Assembly (NCBI GenBank): GCA_027924645.1
Contig: BSBN01000252.1
Coordinates: 5,456,001 to 5,520,000, forward strand
Length of the DNA stretch: 64,000 nucleotides
Origin: Cunninghamia lanceolata
Taxonomy: Eukaryota; Streptophyta; Pinopsida; Cupressales; Cupressaceae
Direction: 5' to 3'
The translations under genes and the position numbers were made by a program. The first letter of the stretch is position 1, and each line of letters begins with the position of its first letter. Positions 12,888 to 23,603 of the stretch are shown in pieces. The notes beneath the pieces were generated by a model. The model searched no databases. It was not told where the DNA came from and was given only the letters and a program-made list of their open reading frames with translations.

Positions 12888-14560
12888 ACTCCCACCACCG
12901 TCCTTCTTCATGAATTCTTCATACATTGTCAGCACCACTTGTATTTCAATGTTGCCTAGCCTAGGATTGTTCTTTGAAATAACATGAGCCTTGGTTATTG
13001 AGTCTTTCACATTGGTAGTTGCCTTTTCATGCCTTACCAAGCTTGTCTTAAGGTTATCCATAGTCAACTAATAACCTAACAGCTTATCCATAGAAGTTAT
13101 TGAAAAAGCTTGTTCTTCAAAGTCCCTTTGAATCATGCTATTAAATTCCTGTACCATTTCCTCTACGGAAAGAAACTTATGATCATCATCTAGTAACATG
13201 CATGGGAGTTCTTTAAGCTTGTTGAGAATACTAACATCGTTATCTTCACTAACTTCTCAGGCGCTCTGCAAGTCCTTGAATAAATCTTTCAGAACATTGA
13301 TTTGGTGAATCAACATCTCTTTAGTTTCAACATATGACTCACGATTGGAAATGATCCCAATCCCAACCAAGGTTTTCAATTTCAACTTCTTCATTTCACC
13401 CACTCTTCTAGACTTTCATCCATGTCCTGGAGTTCTTGAGACAAAGCATCAACTACCTCATCCAATTCATCCCTTACCTTTTCCATTTTATTTCTTCTTT
13501 CCACAGCAATTGTTAGAAGAAGTGTACCTTGTGCAATCATTCTTTCCAAAAATTCCTCGACCACTCTTCCTCTTGCATGTATCTTTTCAACCTTCTGAAT
13601 CATAGGATCTTCAAATGTGATAGCCATATGTTCTACTGACTCTGAAGTCAATGTGATTTTTTGTAGCACTGCAGTTAACTGTTCTGCCCTGGCCTTATAT
13701 TGATCCTTCATTTTCTTCTCTTAATCAAATTTGACAATAAGAGAATTGAGTGTGAATTGGGCATCAACCTTTGCAACCTCATGTGTGATCTTCCCCAATT
13801 CAACTCTTGAGATTGAATAGTCATTCATATCAAAATCTTCAATAGTTGCATCAGGAGGAGGTTGTGCTATCTCGACATACCTGTAACCATTATCATCAAA
13901 AAGTTTAGATAAAGTCTTTGGCTTCTTTTTAGTTTTGGTCTTCACAGTCACCAATTTCTCGAAGTTGAAGTCATCTGGGGAGACAACTTGCTTCTTTCTC
14001 TTTGGGGTATGTGATGAAAGCCATGGAGGAAGTACCAACACATTTGCATCTAAATTTGAATCCATAATTGGTGCAGAAGGAGCTAAACTCACACTAGTTG
14101 TGGTCACATTTAGTGAAGTATTGGTTAAAATAGCACCTGGCACATCAACATTTGGAACTTGCTCAGAACCAGACATGTATTGATCTAAAATAGATTAGGC
14201 ACCAATATCATATGATGTGGAAGACAAGCTTGGTAAAGATCTAGAAGAACCAAAAATAGAATCAAAAGCAGTCTTGGGACTATCAAAAATGGTCTTAGAT
14301 AGAAACGGAGAAGAACCAGAAGATTGAGTAACAATTGGAGTAACTGGGATAATAGAGACAGTGGGCATAGAAAGGGAAACTAAAAAAGTGTTCAAAGGAG
14401 AAGAAACATGTGGCTCCTGGGACATGTCCTTTTGAGGAGACATGGTAGGCTCTTCATGTTGTTCCTGTTCTTCTTCTCTTTCTACTTCTTGTTTGATATC
14501 TTCTTTTTCCTCTGAAGATATTTCCCCAATGGTTAATTCCCCAATAGAGTCGTAAAAAAC
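12888..14560 (-). pseudogene. Element E ORF: acidic, Ser/Pro-rich, coiled-coil protein of unknown family
   Basis: This is a decayed minus-strand coding region ending with ...MYEEFMKKDGGGS and a stop directly at the LTR start. In order from the N-terminal side it shows an acidic run (EEKEDIKQEVEREEEQEQ near 14500), a Ser/Pro/Thr-rich part (14443-14195), basic patches KRKKQ and KTKTKKKPKT (about 14000-13930), then a heptad-rich, probably coiled-coil part (13711-13391). The last 60 codons (13067-12888) match the plus-strand copy at 27688-27885. Stops and frameshifts separate the pieces. I see no zinc knuckle, protease, RT or integrase motif and do not recognise the family. It might be a divergent gag or an extra ORF of a non-autonomous element. 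Confidence 0.5.
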
Positions 14561-14561
14561 T

Positions 14562-14607
14562 GTTGGGTGAATATTTTGTCATCAACAAACTGAAGACAAA
14601 ATGGTTA
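14562..14607 (-). repeat. Fragment of the element E LTR end
   Basis: About 45 bases match the terminal part of the E LTR (compare 36040-36083), ending ...TTCACCCAACA at 14562 in minus orientation. Sequence to its right no longer matches the LTR. It could be the last trace of the 5' LTR of the minus-oriented half of E. No standard primer-binding site follows it, so the interpretation is uncertain. Confidence 0.5.
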
Positions 14608-14862
14608 TTGTTATCCTCAAATTTAGTTGCACTCAATTTGTAGGATGACCCCTACAAAACTTGTTTGTTTCGTAGCCTACAACTCTAAGCACGCAAAATG
14701 AGGTGAATTGCATTTGCCCTCGTATGTGGTCCCTAGCTCCAAAGAATCCATCCGATTACTATCTTGTTTTAGTTTCTCGAAGTTTGTTAAAGCAAGTGAA
14801 ATCACAAACATGTCAAATTGCAAGTTTGATCTTTTCTAGGAGTTAGAAAAAATTTCATTAAC

Positions 14863-14990
14863 ATGCACGAGTGGTGAAATTTTCCACCAATGCATATTGA
14901 TTTTCTTGTCTTATGCAACAATGGGGAAAAATGTCACTGATGCATGTTAGGTCTGCTTTAGTTGCAGGGGCAGTGAAAAATGTCACCCAA
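14863..14990. repeat. Hairpin repeat array, left part (three units)
   Basis: Three imperfect palindromes of about 32 bases lie at 14863-14895, 14913-14945 and 14961-14990, spaced about 50 bases apart. Each has the form ATGCA..(G)GTG(A)AAA / TTTTC.CAC..TGCAT. The same unit type recurs at 26890-27390 on the other side of element C. The function is unknown. Confidence 0.6.
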
Positions 14991-15024
14991 GTAACTTTTA
15001 GTTAACATGATGTGTAATTAATTT

Positions 15025-16265
15025 TGTTATGTTGGAAAATGTCCCCTTGGGGGCGTTTCCCTTTTAAGGTTTAGCTCTCGGGTCTTTAGAATGCATTTAG
15101 AGCATTTTGCATGTTAATTTGACATCCCGATGAGAAAACCCTAAAGTTTCATGGCAAATGGGACTTAGGGGATGTACTTGACATGATTATTACCTAAAAT
15201 AGGGGGAGGACTTGGGTGCCCGTGCCCAAGTCCTACCCTATTTTAGGTTAGGCCTAATTTTTAAGTGTCAGTTTATGACCGTTATTTAGGTCCTATGCTG
15301 ACACGGTAAGTTTCAATTATGAAATTATTAGCGGGAATGTTTGTAGTTGCATATATAAGCATGTTTAGGCATTCATTTGTAAACTAGATAGCAATTGTGA
15401 ACTTTATGCATTCTTGTGATTAGAGAACTCAAAATATTCATTGTGTTGCAGAGCATTGTTATTGTGTTTGTATTTGCAGATTTGGCATCCATCTCCTCAT
15501 GGCATGAAGAGCATCTTCCTTCCATGAGATCTTCACTACAAGGTGATATCAATTATGTTTTAAATTATTTATCATTTTGATTTTACCTCTATCCCATAGG
15601 GATATGCACTCTTTATCTGACAATGGTGTTTAGAAGACTTGAATGTCTCTCTGGGGCTTGACTGAGGCAAGCCTCTAAACACCACAGCCCCCAACCTATT
15701 TTTCTATGATTACAGGTTACAGGTTGTAGGAGCAAAAAAAGTGGAGTTGTAGGAGAGTAGTGTAGGCTATTGGAATTGCAGATTAGAGAAGAAAATAGGG
15801 ACCTAGACTCAGGCACTCGCTCATTAGTCCTCTGAATCCCACAACAGGAAAATCTCTAGAACAGCAAGAACAAGTTGCAGACAAGGTTCCCAGATCTTGA
15901 CAAAAGTTATGGTACTGGACTAGGGCGCCCACTCATTAGTCCCCGACTGTTTCACTTTTCAAACTTTGAAAGTTGGTATGCATTTGATTGTCATTTGATA
16001 TCTCTGTGTGCGATCATTTTCCGTGGTTTGTCTGTTTGCTTCCAAATTTGCATAATTAGGGTTTTGAGCATAATTGGGCTTAATTAAACAACTAAATCAC
16101 ACAATTCCAATTTTCCCCTATATTCTGAGTGAACGAAGCCCTTTAGTAGACTTCCTACTCAGCTGAAGTCCTTGAATGTTTAGAGGTGAAAGGAGGATTC
16201 ATACAAACTAGCAAAATCAACCCTAAACACAAACAAATCCTCTTCATCATTTTTCACCTTAAACA
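15025..16265 (+). repeat. Element C 5' LTR
   Basis: This 1241-base LTR starts TGTTATGTTGG and ends TTAAACA. The start is set by alignment with the 3' LTR (TGTTACATCGA at 25196) and by the near-match target duplication. TATA candidate TATATAAG is at 15352-15359. A 57-base palindrome lies about 160 bases into U3. Part of this LTR is repeated at 16897 onward by the tandem duplication. Confidence 0.82.
15192..15248. repeat. 57-base palindrome in element C 5' LTR
   Basis: The arms of about 24 bases begin ACCTAAAATAGGG and centre on GGACTTGGG-TGCCCGTG-CCCAAGTCC, with one or two mismatches. It could form a long stem-loop in DNA or RNA. The equivalent in the 3' LTR is at 25363-25419. A shorter version (GACTTGGG...CCCAAGTC) is in element B's LTRs near 42793-42820. 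Confidence 0.8.
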
Positions 16266-18492
16266 TTTTGGTGTACCCATACTTTTAATGAATTTTGCAC
16301 CTTGCTAAGTGTTGTGTTTCAGATTTACATTCATTTCATTGCATTTGAAAAATTACAAAAAAAAAATGAAAAATTGGAAAATTTTGAAAAAATTGGCATT
16401 TTTAGCTTGCATTTTCATATAATTTGAATTAATTAGCCTTGAATTTCAATAAATTTCTTTCATTACCATCAGATCTGAGTCAAAATACAAAAAAAATCAT
16501 TTATAATTCATTTAGATTGCATTTTCATGATTAAATTGATATAAATTGCTTGAAATTGTGTATTTTTCTATATAACCTAGTTTTGCATTAGCTAGGGTTT
16601 GTAATCAAAATCTTGTTTCAAATTTTACTATCCTTTTAAAACACTCATTAGGACTGATTTCCAACTGTATTTTTGCTTCATAACTTGGTTTTCTTGCAAA
16701 ATTTCATGCCTAGGGTTTGAAAACCTTGATTTTTCAATAGATTTGGCCTTATCGTCTCTCTAGATTTACACCATAGGCATGTTGTAAAAGACTTTTCTAA
16801 ACTAATTGGATGTTATCAGGGTTATTATTTATTGGAGTATAGGACCATTGAGAGGGGGGGTGAATTAGTGGTCTATAAACTTTAAAAACTTTTGCACCTA
16901 TGCCGACACGGTAAGTTTCAATTACAAAATTTTTAGCGGGAATGTTTGTAGTTGCATATATAAGCATGTTTAGGCATTCATTTGTAAACTAGATGGAAAT
17001 TGTGAACTTTATACATTCTTGTAATTAGAGAATTCAAAATATTTATTGTGTTGCAGAGCAGAGCATTGTTATTGTGTTTGTATTTGCAGATTTGGCATCC
17101 ATCTCCTCATGGCATGAAGAGCATCTTCCTTCCATGAGATCTTCACTATAAGGTGATATCAATTGTGTTTTCAATCATTTATAATTTGGATTTTTCCTCT
17201 ATCCCATAGGGATATGCACTCTTTATCTGACAACGGTGTTCGAAAGACTTGAATGTCTCTCCAGGGCTTGACTGAGGCAAGCCTCTAAACACCACAACCC
17301 CCAACCTATTTTTCCATGATTGCAGGTTATAGGTTGTAGGAGCAGAAAAAGTGGAGTTGTAGGAGAGTAGTGTAGACTATCAAAATTGTAGATCAGAGAA
17401 GAAAATAGGGACCTAGACTCAGGCACCTGCTCATTAGTCCTTTGAATCCCGCAACAGGAAAATCTCTAGAACATCAGGAATAGGTTGCAGACAAGGTTCC
17501 CAAATCTTGAAAAAAGTTATGGCACTGGACTACGGCACCCACTCATTAGTCCTTGACTGTTTCACTTTTCAAACTTTAAAATTTGGTACGCATTTGATTG
17601 TCATTTGATATCTCTATGTGCGATCGTTTTCTGTGATTTATCTGTTTGCTTCTGAATTTGCATAATTAGGGTTTTGAGCATAATTGGGCTTAATTGAACA
17701 ACTAAATCACACAATTCCAATTTTCCCCTATATTCTGAGTGAACGAAGGTCTATAGTAGACTTCTTACTCGGCTGAAGTCCTTGAATGTTTAGAGGTGAA
17801 AGGAGGATTCATACAAACTAGCAAAATCAACCCTAAACACAAACAAATCCTCTTCATCATTTTTCACCTTAAACATTTTGGTGAACCCATATTTTTAATG
17901 AATTTTGCATCTTGCTAAGTGTTGTGTTTCAAATTTACATTCATTTCATTGCATTTGAAAAATTATTAAAATTTTGAAAAATTGGAAAATTTTGAAAAAA
18001 TTGGCATTTTTAGCTTGCATTTTCATATAATTTAAATTAATTGGCCTTGAATTTCAATAAATTTCTGTCATTACCATCAGATCTGAGTCAAAATATAGAA
18101 ATTTTCCATTTATCATTCATTTATATTGCATTTCCATGCTTAAATTGATAAAAATTGCTTGAAATTGTGCATTTTTCCATATAACCTAGTTTTGCATTAG
18201 CTAGGGTTTGTAGTCAAAATCTTGTTTCAAATTTTACTACCCTTTTAAAACACTCATTAGGACTGATTTCTAACTATAGTGTTGCATCATAACTTGGTTT
18301 TCTTGCAAAATTTCATGCCTAGGGTTTGAAAACCTTGATTTTTCAGTAGATTTGGCCTTATCGTCTCTCTAGATTTGCACCATAGGCGTCTTGTAAAGGA
18401 ATTGGATGTTATCAGGGTTATTATCTATTAGAGTATAGGACCATTGAGAGGGGGTGAATCAGTGGTGTATAAACTTTAAAAACTTTTGCACC
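15292..18492 (+). repeat. 1.6-kb tandem duplication in element C
   Basis: Unit 1 (15292-16896) and unit 2 (16897-18492) run from mid-LTR, just upstream of the TATA box, through the primer-binding site and into the leader. The joint at 16897 shares CCTATG-like microhomology. Unit 1 ends with the first 65 or so bases of the solo LTR that begins at 18426 in unit 2, so the duplication happened after that insertion. Confidence 0.85.
16266..16280 (+). other. Primer-binding-like site of element C
   Basis: TTTTGGTGTACCCAT directly follows the LTR end. The duplicated copy after unit 2's LTR reads TTTTGGTGAACCCAT (about 17874-17890). Element B has TTTTGGTGAACC at the same place. The complementary tRNA end would be GGTTCACCA; I do not assign the tRNA. 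Confidence 0.65.
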
Positions 18493-20734
18493 TTTTAACT
18501 TACAAGACAGAGAATGAGAGAGACTTCAATGATCTATCAAAACACATATGCACAAGATGATGAATAGTATGAATCAGGACCTTAAGAACAAAGCATTAGG
18601 ACACACATACAAAGACAAATAATATGAACCATAACACAGTGATTTTCATGAGTGGAAAACCCTCATAGGGATGAAAAACCACTCTAAAAATGCCTCACTA
18701 GCTTATCAAAATCTCACTGATTACAATAGTTGTCTCACTAACAAAAAACCATGTCTCACTAGAAAATTAGGACCTTCACTAGGTACAATAGGTATACACA
18801 TTTGCCTCACTGGATGATAGATGCCTCACTAGAAAAAAGAAGCCTCACTGGCAAAAGATCAAACTTGTCTCACTGACTTGATCTTATACAACATTTTTTT
18901 GAATCATGAATAAACAAATTATAGAGGGTTACTCTGTCTCATTGCATAGCATTTCTTCTACAAAAATCCACCTCCCTTATTTTTCAATACCATCAGGTTA
19001 TATCTTGGTTGTACCTTCTTGTATCAAGTCTTCAAGAAAACCTATCTCATTTTCCCTACAAACAAATAACCTTCAAAGGACCACTTCAAGGACTTTCAAA
19101 TAGACATGTTCTAATCAAGCACATATTGTATCAGACCTTCACAAACTCACATAATGTATTCAAATTAGACTACAAACACCAGAACATTCTCTACAAACAA
19201 TGACCAAATAGATTCTTTTGTATGCATCTACTCTTTGACACCTTGTCTCAGACTCATTAGGAAGACAATATTTCACTACTCATATTTAGTACAGGATGAA
19301 AAATTGTGCTATCATTCCAAACACACTATCATGCCCTCTCTATTTTGTTGCATTCTAAATATACTATATATCCTTCTCTGCACATGTCAAAACAATCCAT
19401 ATCACTTTCAAAAACACTCTACTTTCCTTCCCTCCATTCTTGAAAATCTACACATGAATGCATAGGTATAGTCCTCTAGATCATGAATCACCAACTTGCA
19501 TCTTCGAATCTATCACATGGAGCAAGCTATAAATTTCTCTAGCCCATCTGCATGTGAGTAGAGCACTTAACAAACTGATTTTAAGCTATTTATAAGCTTT
19601 CACCCGTCAAATTTATCCAGCTTTAAATTACCGTTGGTCTTCAAAAAAGAATTAAAAGGCATTTGTTAGATCTACCTTTCACACCAACAAGCCTTTTAAT
19701 CTGAGCCTTTGATTATGATTTGGGAACCCATTTAAATATGATAACATTTGGCTATCGGTTTCCTCAAAAGAGGGCCAATCAAAGTCATGACTTAACAACC
19801 TTTAGACGATCACTTTTAAGTGATATGACCTATGATAAGAGGTCAATTTCAAATTAAAACAAAAGGTAACTTAAGCAATGACAGTCTCTAGAGGATACTT
19901 GCTTAGGGTTTTAGATATGAAACTAGGGTTTTAGGATCTCTGATCAAAACAACATATCTGCACCACATGTCACCAAAATTCATGTATCTTATCACCAGGA
20001 ATCATAAAGTATAATGAAGATCCAACTCCTTATATGAAACATATGAAGAATGAAATCTTTGATGTCTTTGACCCTTTGATGATATGAAACATATGAAGAA
20101 TACCTCCTTTGATGATTCTTGTTTGATCTCAACCTGCCACTAGATTATTATAAACCCTTATGAAAGATGGATGAAAACTAGAACACTATAACATCATGTT
20201 TATGAAGCATGAGAGATGAGGTCCTGATTACAAACATGAGCTCTAACATTTCTTATCTAACACCATTCTTTAAAAGTTTTGTCATCACATCAACTTGAAT
20301 TCTAGTCATCTCATGTCTAACACTGCACTGTGAACATTACCACAACATCATGTAACATTCATCCCTATCATCAACTCAAATAATCATGTCAACTCAAGCA
20401 ATCATGACATATCACCAACATAATGATACACTATCAAATATAAAGATATGGCTCTGAAGCATCTGAAACATGATATGAAGCATAAAGAAACTCCTAATCT
20501 CTACATGAAGGTATCTTGAAGTGAAATCATCTTGATGATAACATGAAAGCATCCTAATGATAACTTCCTGAACAACATGAATCACCAACACCTTATAAAC
20601 ATCATAGCATCAACATGAACATCATGTCATATGGTCCTGGCATCCTGCATCATTTGGTCCTGACATTGACATGAACAAACACCAAACTCAAGTATCCAAT
20701 CCATCTTTTGACATCAATGACAAATATCACAACA
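18426..20734 (-). mobile_element. Copia-type solo LTR inserted in element C leader
   Basis: This is flanked by a perfect TTATC duplication (18421-18425 and 20735-20739). In its own sense (minus) it starts TGTTGTGATATTTGTCATTG and ends with ...CACCCCCTCTCAATGG...CTAATA, the style of copia LTRs such as F's (GATGTTGTCATTGATGTCAA at the start, CACCCCCCCTC near the end). No internal coding region is present, so it is best read as a 2.3-kb solo LTR. The left end has TA where TG is expected. Nine CTCACT words cluster at 18690-18880. Confidence 0.7.
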
Positions 20735-20754
20735 TTATCTGATGGCCCTCCTAA

Positions 20755-21360
20755 AATTCTTTACAACACCTTTTTATTGGCCTCTTACAGTGGAAATTTG
20801 GTGAAAAATTGCATATTTTAGCTATATTTTCCCTAGGGTTTGACCTTGAGTTGCACTATAAGCGTGTTGTGATGAATTTTATGGCATTAGGTGGTTGTTA
20901 TTACTGTTATAATTTTATTTCCATCATCATTTTCCTCACAACACCCTTTGTCATGCTCTTTTGCATGGAAATTTGGTGAAAAATTGCATATTTTGGCTAC
21001 ATTTGCCCTAGGGTTTGACCTAGTTGTAATGGATTTTCTGGATTTAGGTGACTGATATTTCTGATATAATCTACTGCACTCCTAAAATTCTTTACAACAC
21101 CCCTTTTGTTGGGTCTTTGCATTGAACATTTGTCAAAAATTGCATATTTTAGTGCATTTTCACTAGGTTTTGACTAGTCATCATTCTAGATTCGCATCAA
21201 AAGTGTGTTGTGAAGAATATTATTACTTTATTAGGCTGATATTAGACATATTATTTACTGCCCCTAATAAATTTCCTTACAACACCTTTTCTTTCACTTA
21301 TTTGCATTGAAAAAAGTTGAAAAAAAATCAAGCATTTTAGGTCATTTCATACATAGTTTT
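20755..21360 (+). repeat. Leader tandem repeat of about 150-165 bases in element C
   Basis: Three and a half diverged units start near 20755, 20930, 21075 and 21255. Shared blocks are CTTTACAACACC, TTGGTGAAAAATTGCATATTTT and CCCTAGGGTTTGACC. Related blocks also occur near 16650-16800 in the duplicated leader. No reading frame spans them. Confidence 0.7.
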
Positions 21361-21434
21361 GCACCTATCTTTTGCATAACTTTTGAAAAGATTTTAAAAT
21401 ATGATTTTACATTGATGTTACAATACATTTCACC

Positions 21435-23603
21435 ATGGCATCTTCATCTCATTACTCTTTGGTATCTTTACATGCATATATCAAAAACTTTGAGAGTTTC
21501 TACAAATTTATTAATATGAATCCTCATGTTATCACTTACTTACAAGCTATGTATCACAAGGATATATTTAAATTCTCTTCATTTTAAATCCTTGACTATG
21601 TATCTGATTATGACAATTTCATATCTCTCATGAGTACATACCCTTGGGTAGTAGAAGATTTAACAAGACACATTGAGAATAATGAGTGTGAAACTCCTCT
21701 TAATGCTTTGGAATTCATAGCTAAAACATGTGATGATGACATAGAAAATGATTCCTCCTATGAGGATATACTAACAGAAGAGGATGAAATCATTGATACA
21801 TTCTTAAAAATCACCCTACCATCTTTGGAAAATGAAACACCAGTGGATAAAGGGTTCCCTCTCAAGAAGGATTCTTCATGGGTGGAAAAAGACTATTCAC
21901 CTAACAATCATTTGGTGCATGAGACCTCTATGGATAATCCATTAGGCCTTCCACCTTTGATTGAAAACTCAAGAACCTTTGATGAGAAGAATATGGATAG
22001 CTCTATTTTGTCTAACAACACCATACCTTCCTCTCATCCCAATGCTCTCCCTGGCCAAGATGTAGCGTTAGTGGATGAGAAAAGGTCTCCCACATTAAAT
22101 CCTTTAGGGATAGATGTTGGGTATAATCAAGAGGAAAACAATGTTAATTCAATCTTCACTAATAGATTTTGGAGAAATATTCCTAAGATAATTGTGCGGG
22201 GGGCACCTAATGCACCTTCTTGCTTAAAACCAATGAGTATGGTTCAAGCTACTCAACCACACCACAATGTGATTGCTCACACATACAACACCTGTAATAA
22301 CAAGCAAAGTAAGAAAGCACCACATGTGCCTATCTCTCTTCCATGTTCTCAACCTATGCTCCCTCCACCACCTCATCTTACTCATAAAAGTGGTCAAGAA
22401 TATGATCTTGTTGAACAACTTCGTGCTACTCTGGCTAAAATCTATCTTTGGGATTTAATACAAACATCACCTACATACCATGGAATGCTCAAAGAAGCTT
22501 TATAAAAGGTGATTGTTCCACCTACTTCTAAGCCTAATGATGTAGCAGCTCCGTTAGATTGTATACATGCAACAAAAATAGATATCCTCTTTCAACCACA
22601 TGAGATACCATCGATAAAAGATGAATGTGACCCACTTATAATCTTTGTCACAATAAATAAAATGTTGGTAAAATGAGTTATGATTGACAATGGATCAGCT
22701 CTTAATATTTGTAGAATTGACCTACTACATAAAATCAAGGTCAACACATCACAAATCAGGCTAGATAAACTTAGCATTTGTGGCTTTGATAATCATCATA
22801 GTCAATCAATAAGTACTCTAACCTTACCTATACAGGTGGGTCTTGTGATTGTACCTACCCTGATTCATGTCATGCATGGTTCTTTATCCGACAACATGAT
22901 TCTTGGTAGACCTTGGATTCATGCATTGGGGGCAATCCCTTCCACTCTACATCATTTAATCAAATTCATAGTCAAAGATAAACTTTATACTATTCATGTT
23001 GATCTTGAACTGGATAATTGTTTACATATTGAAATGCAAAAACCAGTTTACAATCATATGAGCTTAAACAATTTGTGAGTTGATTCATCAATGCCTCTAG
23101 CCACAAATGATGTTGTGAAAGATTCTACACCATTGAATGCACTTTTTGGTGATGATTGGGGTTCATTAGATTTTACTCCTTCCTTTAATGGAGAATATAA
23201 ACTCAATAACTCCGACACATCCAAAGTAGCATCAATCTCATCTAAGAAATCTTTTGAAGCATATGGGAAATGTAAAGTCTCCCTGGTAGAAAACAAATAC
23301 AATACTCTCACTTATACTACAAATTATGAGACCTATGAGGCTTAACCATCTTCTAAAGAAATGGACTCTCTCTATGGTCGTGGATTTCAAATATTGTACA
23401 AAAATCACAACTATGCAAGTAACGGATGTGGTGTAAATCAACAAGGAATCAGAGTACCTTTACAAGTTGCTGGAATTAATTACACATATGGTATAGGATA
23501 CCACTCTTTGCATTCCACTAAAGCCTCTTGTTGTCCAAAACTTAATTTTAATACAATATCAACAAGAGCAAACAAACATGAGAAATATCCTAGATATGTA
23601 TGA
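21435..23603 (+). pseudogene. Element C gag-protease-like polyprotein
   Basis: The frame starts at the ATG of MASSSHYSLVSLHAY, which aligns with MASSCYSSLKSLHAY in element B, and is interrupted by a stop near 21588. The main open part is 21630-22505, acidic and Asn/Ser-rich. After further stops comes a retropepsin-like domain (22680-23078) with IDNGSALNI at the active site and LGRPWIHALG about 75 residues later, typical of the protease of plant gypsy elements. Downstream frames (23091-23603) match B but have no known domain. Several breaks are CAA-to-TAA-type changes at Gln positions. No zinc knuckle and no RT follow. The product would be structural plus protease only. Confidence 0.7.
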
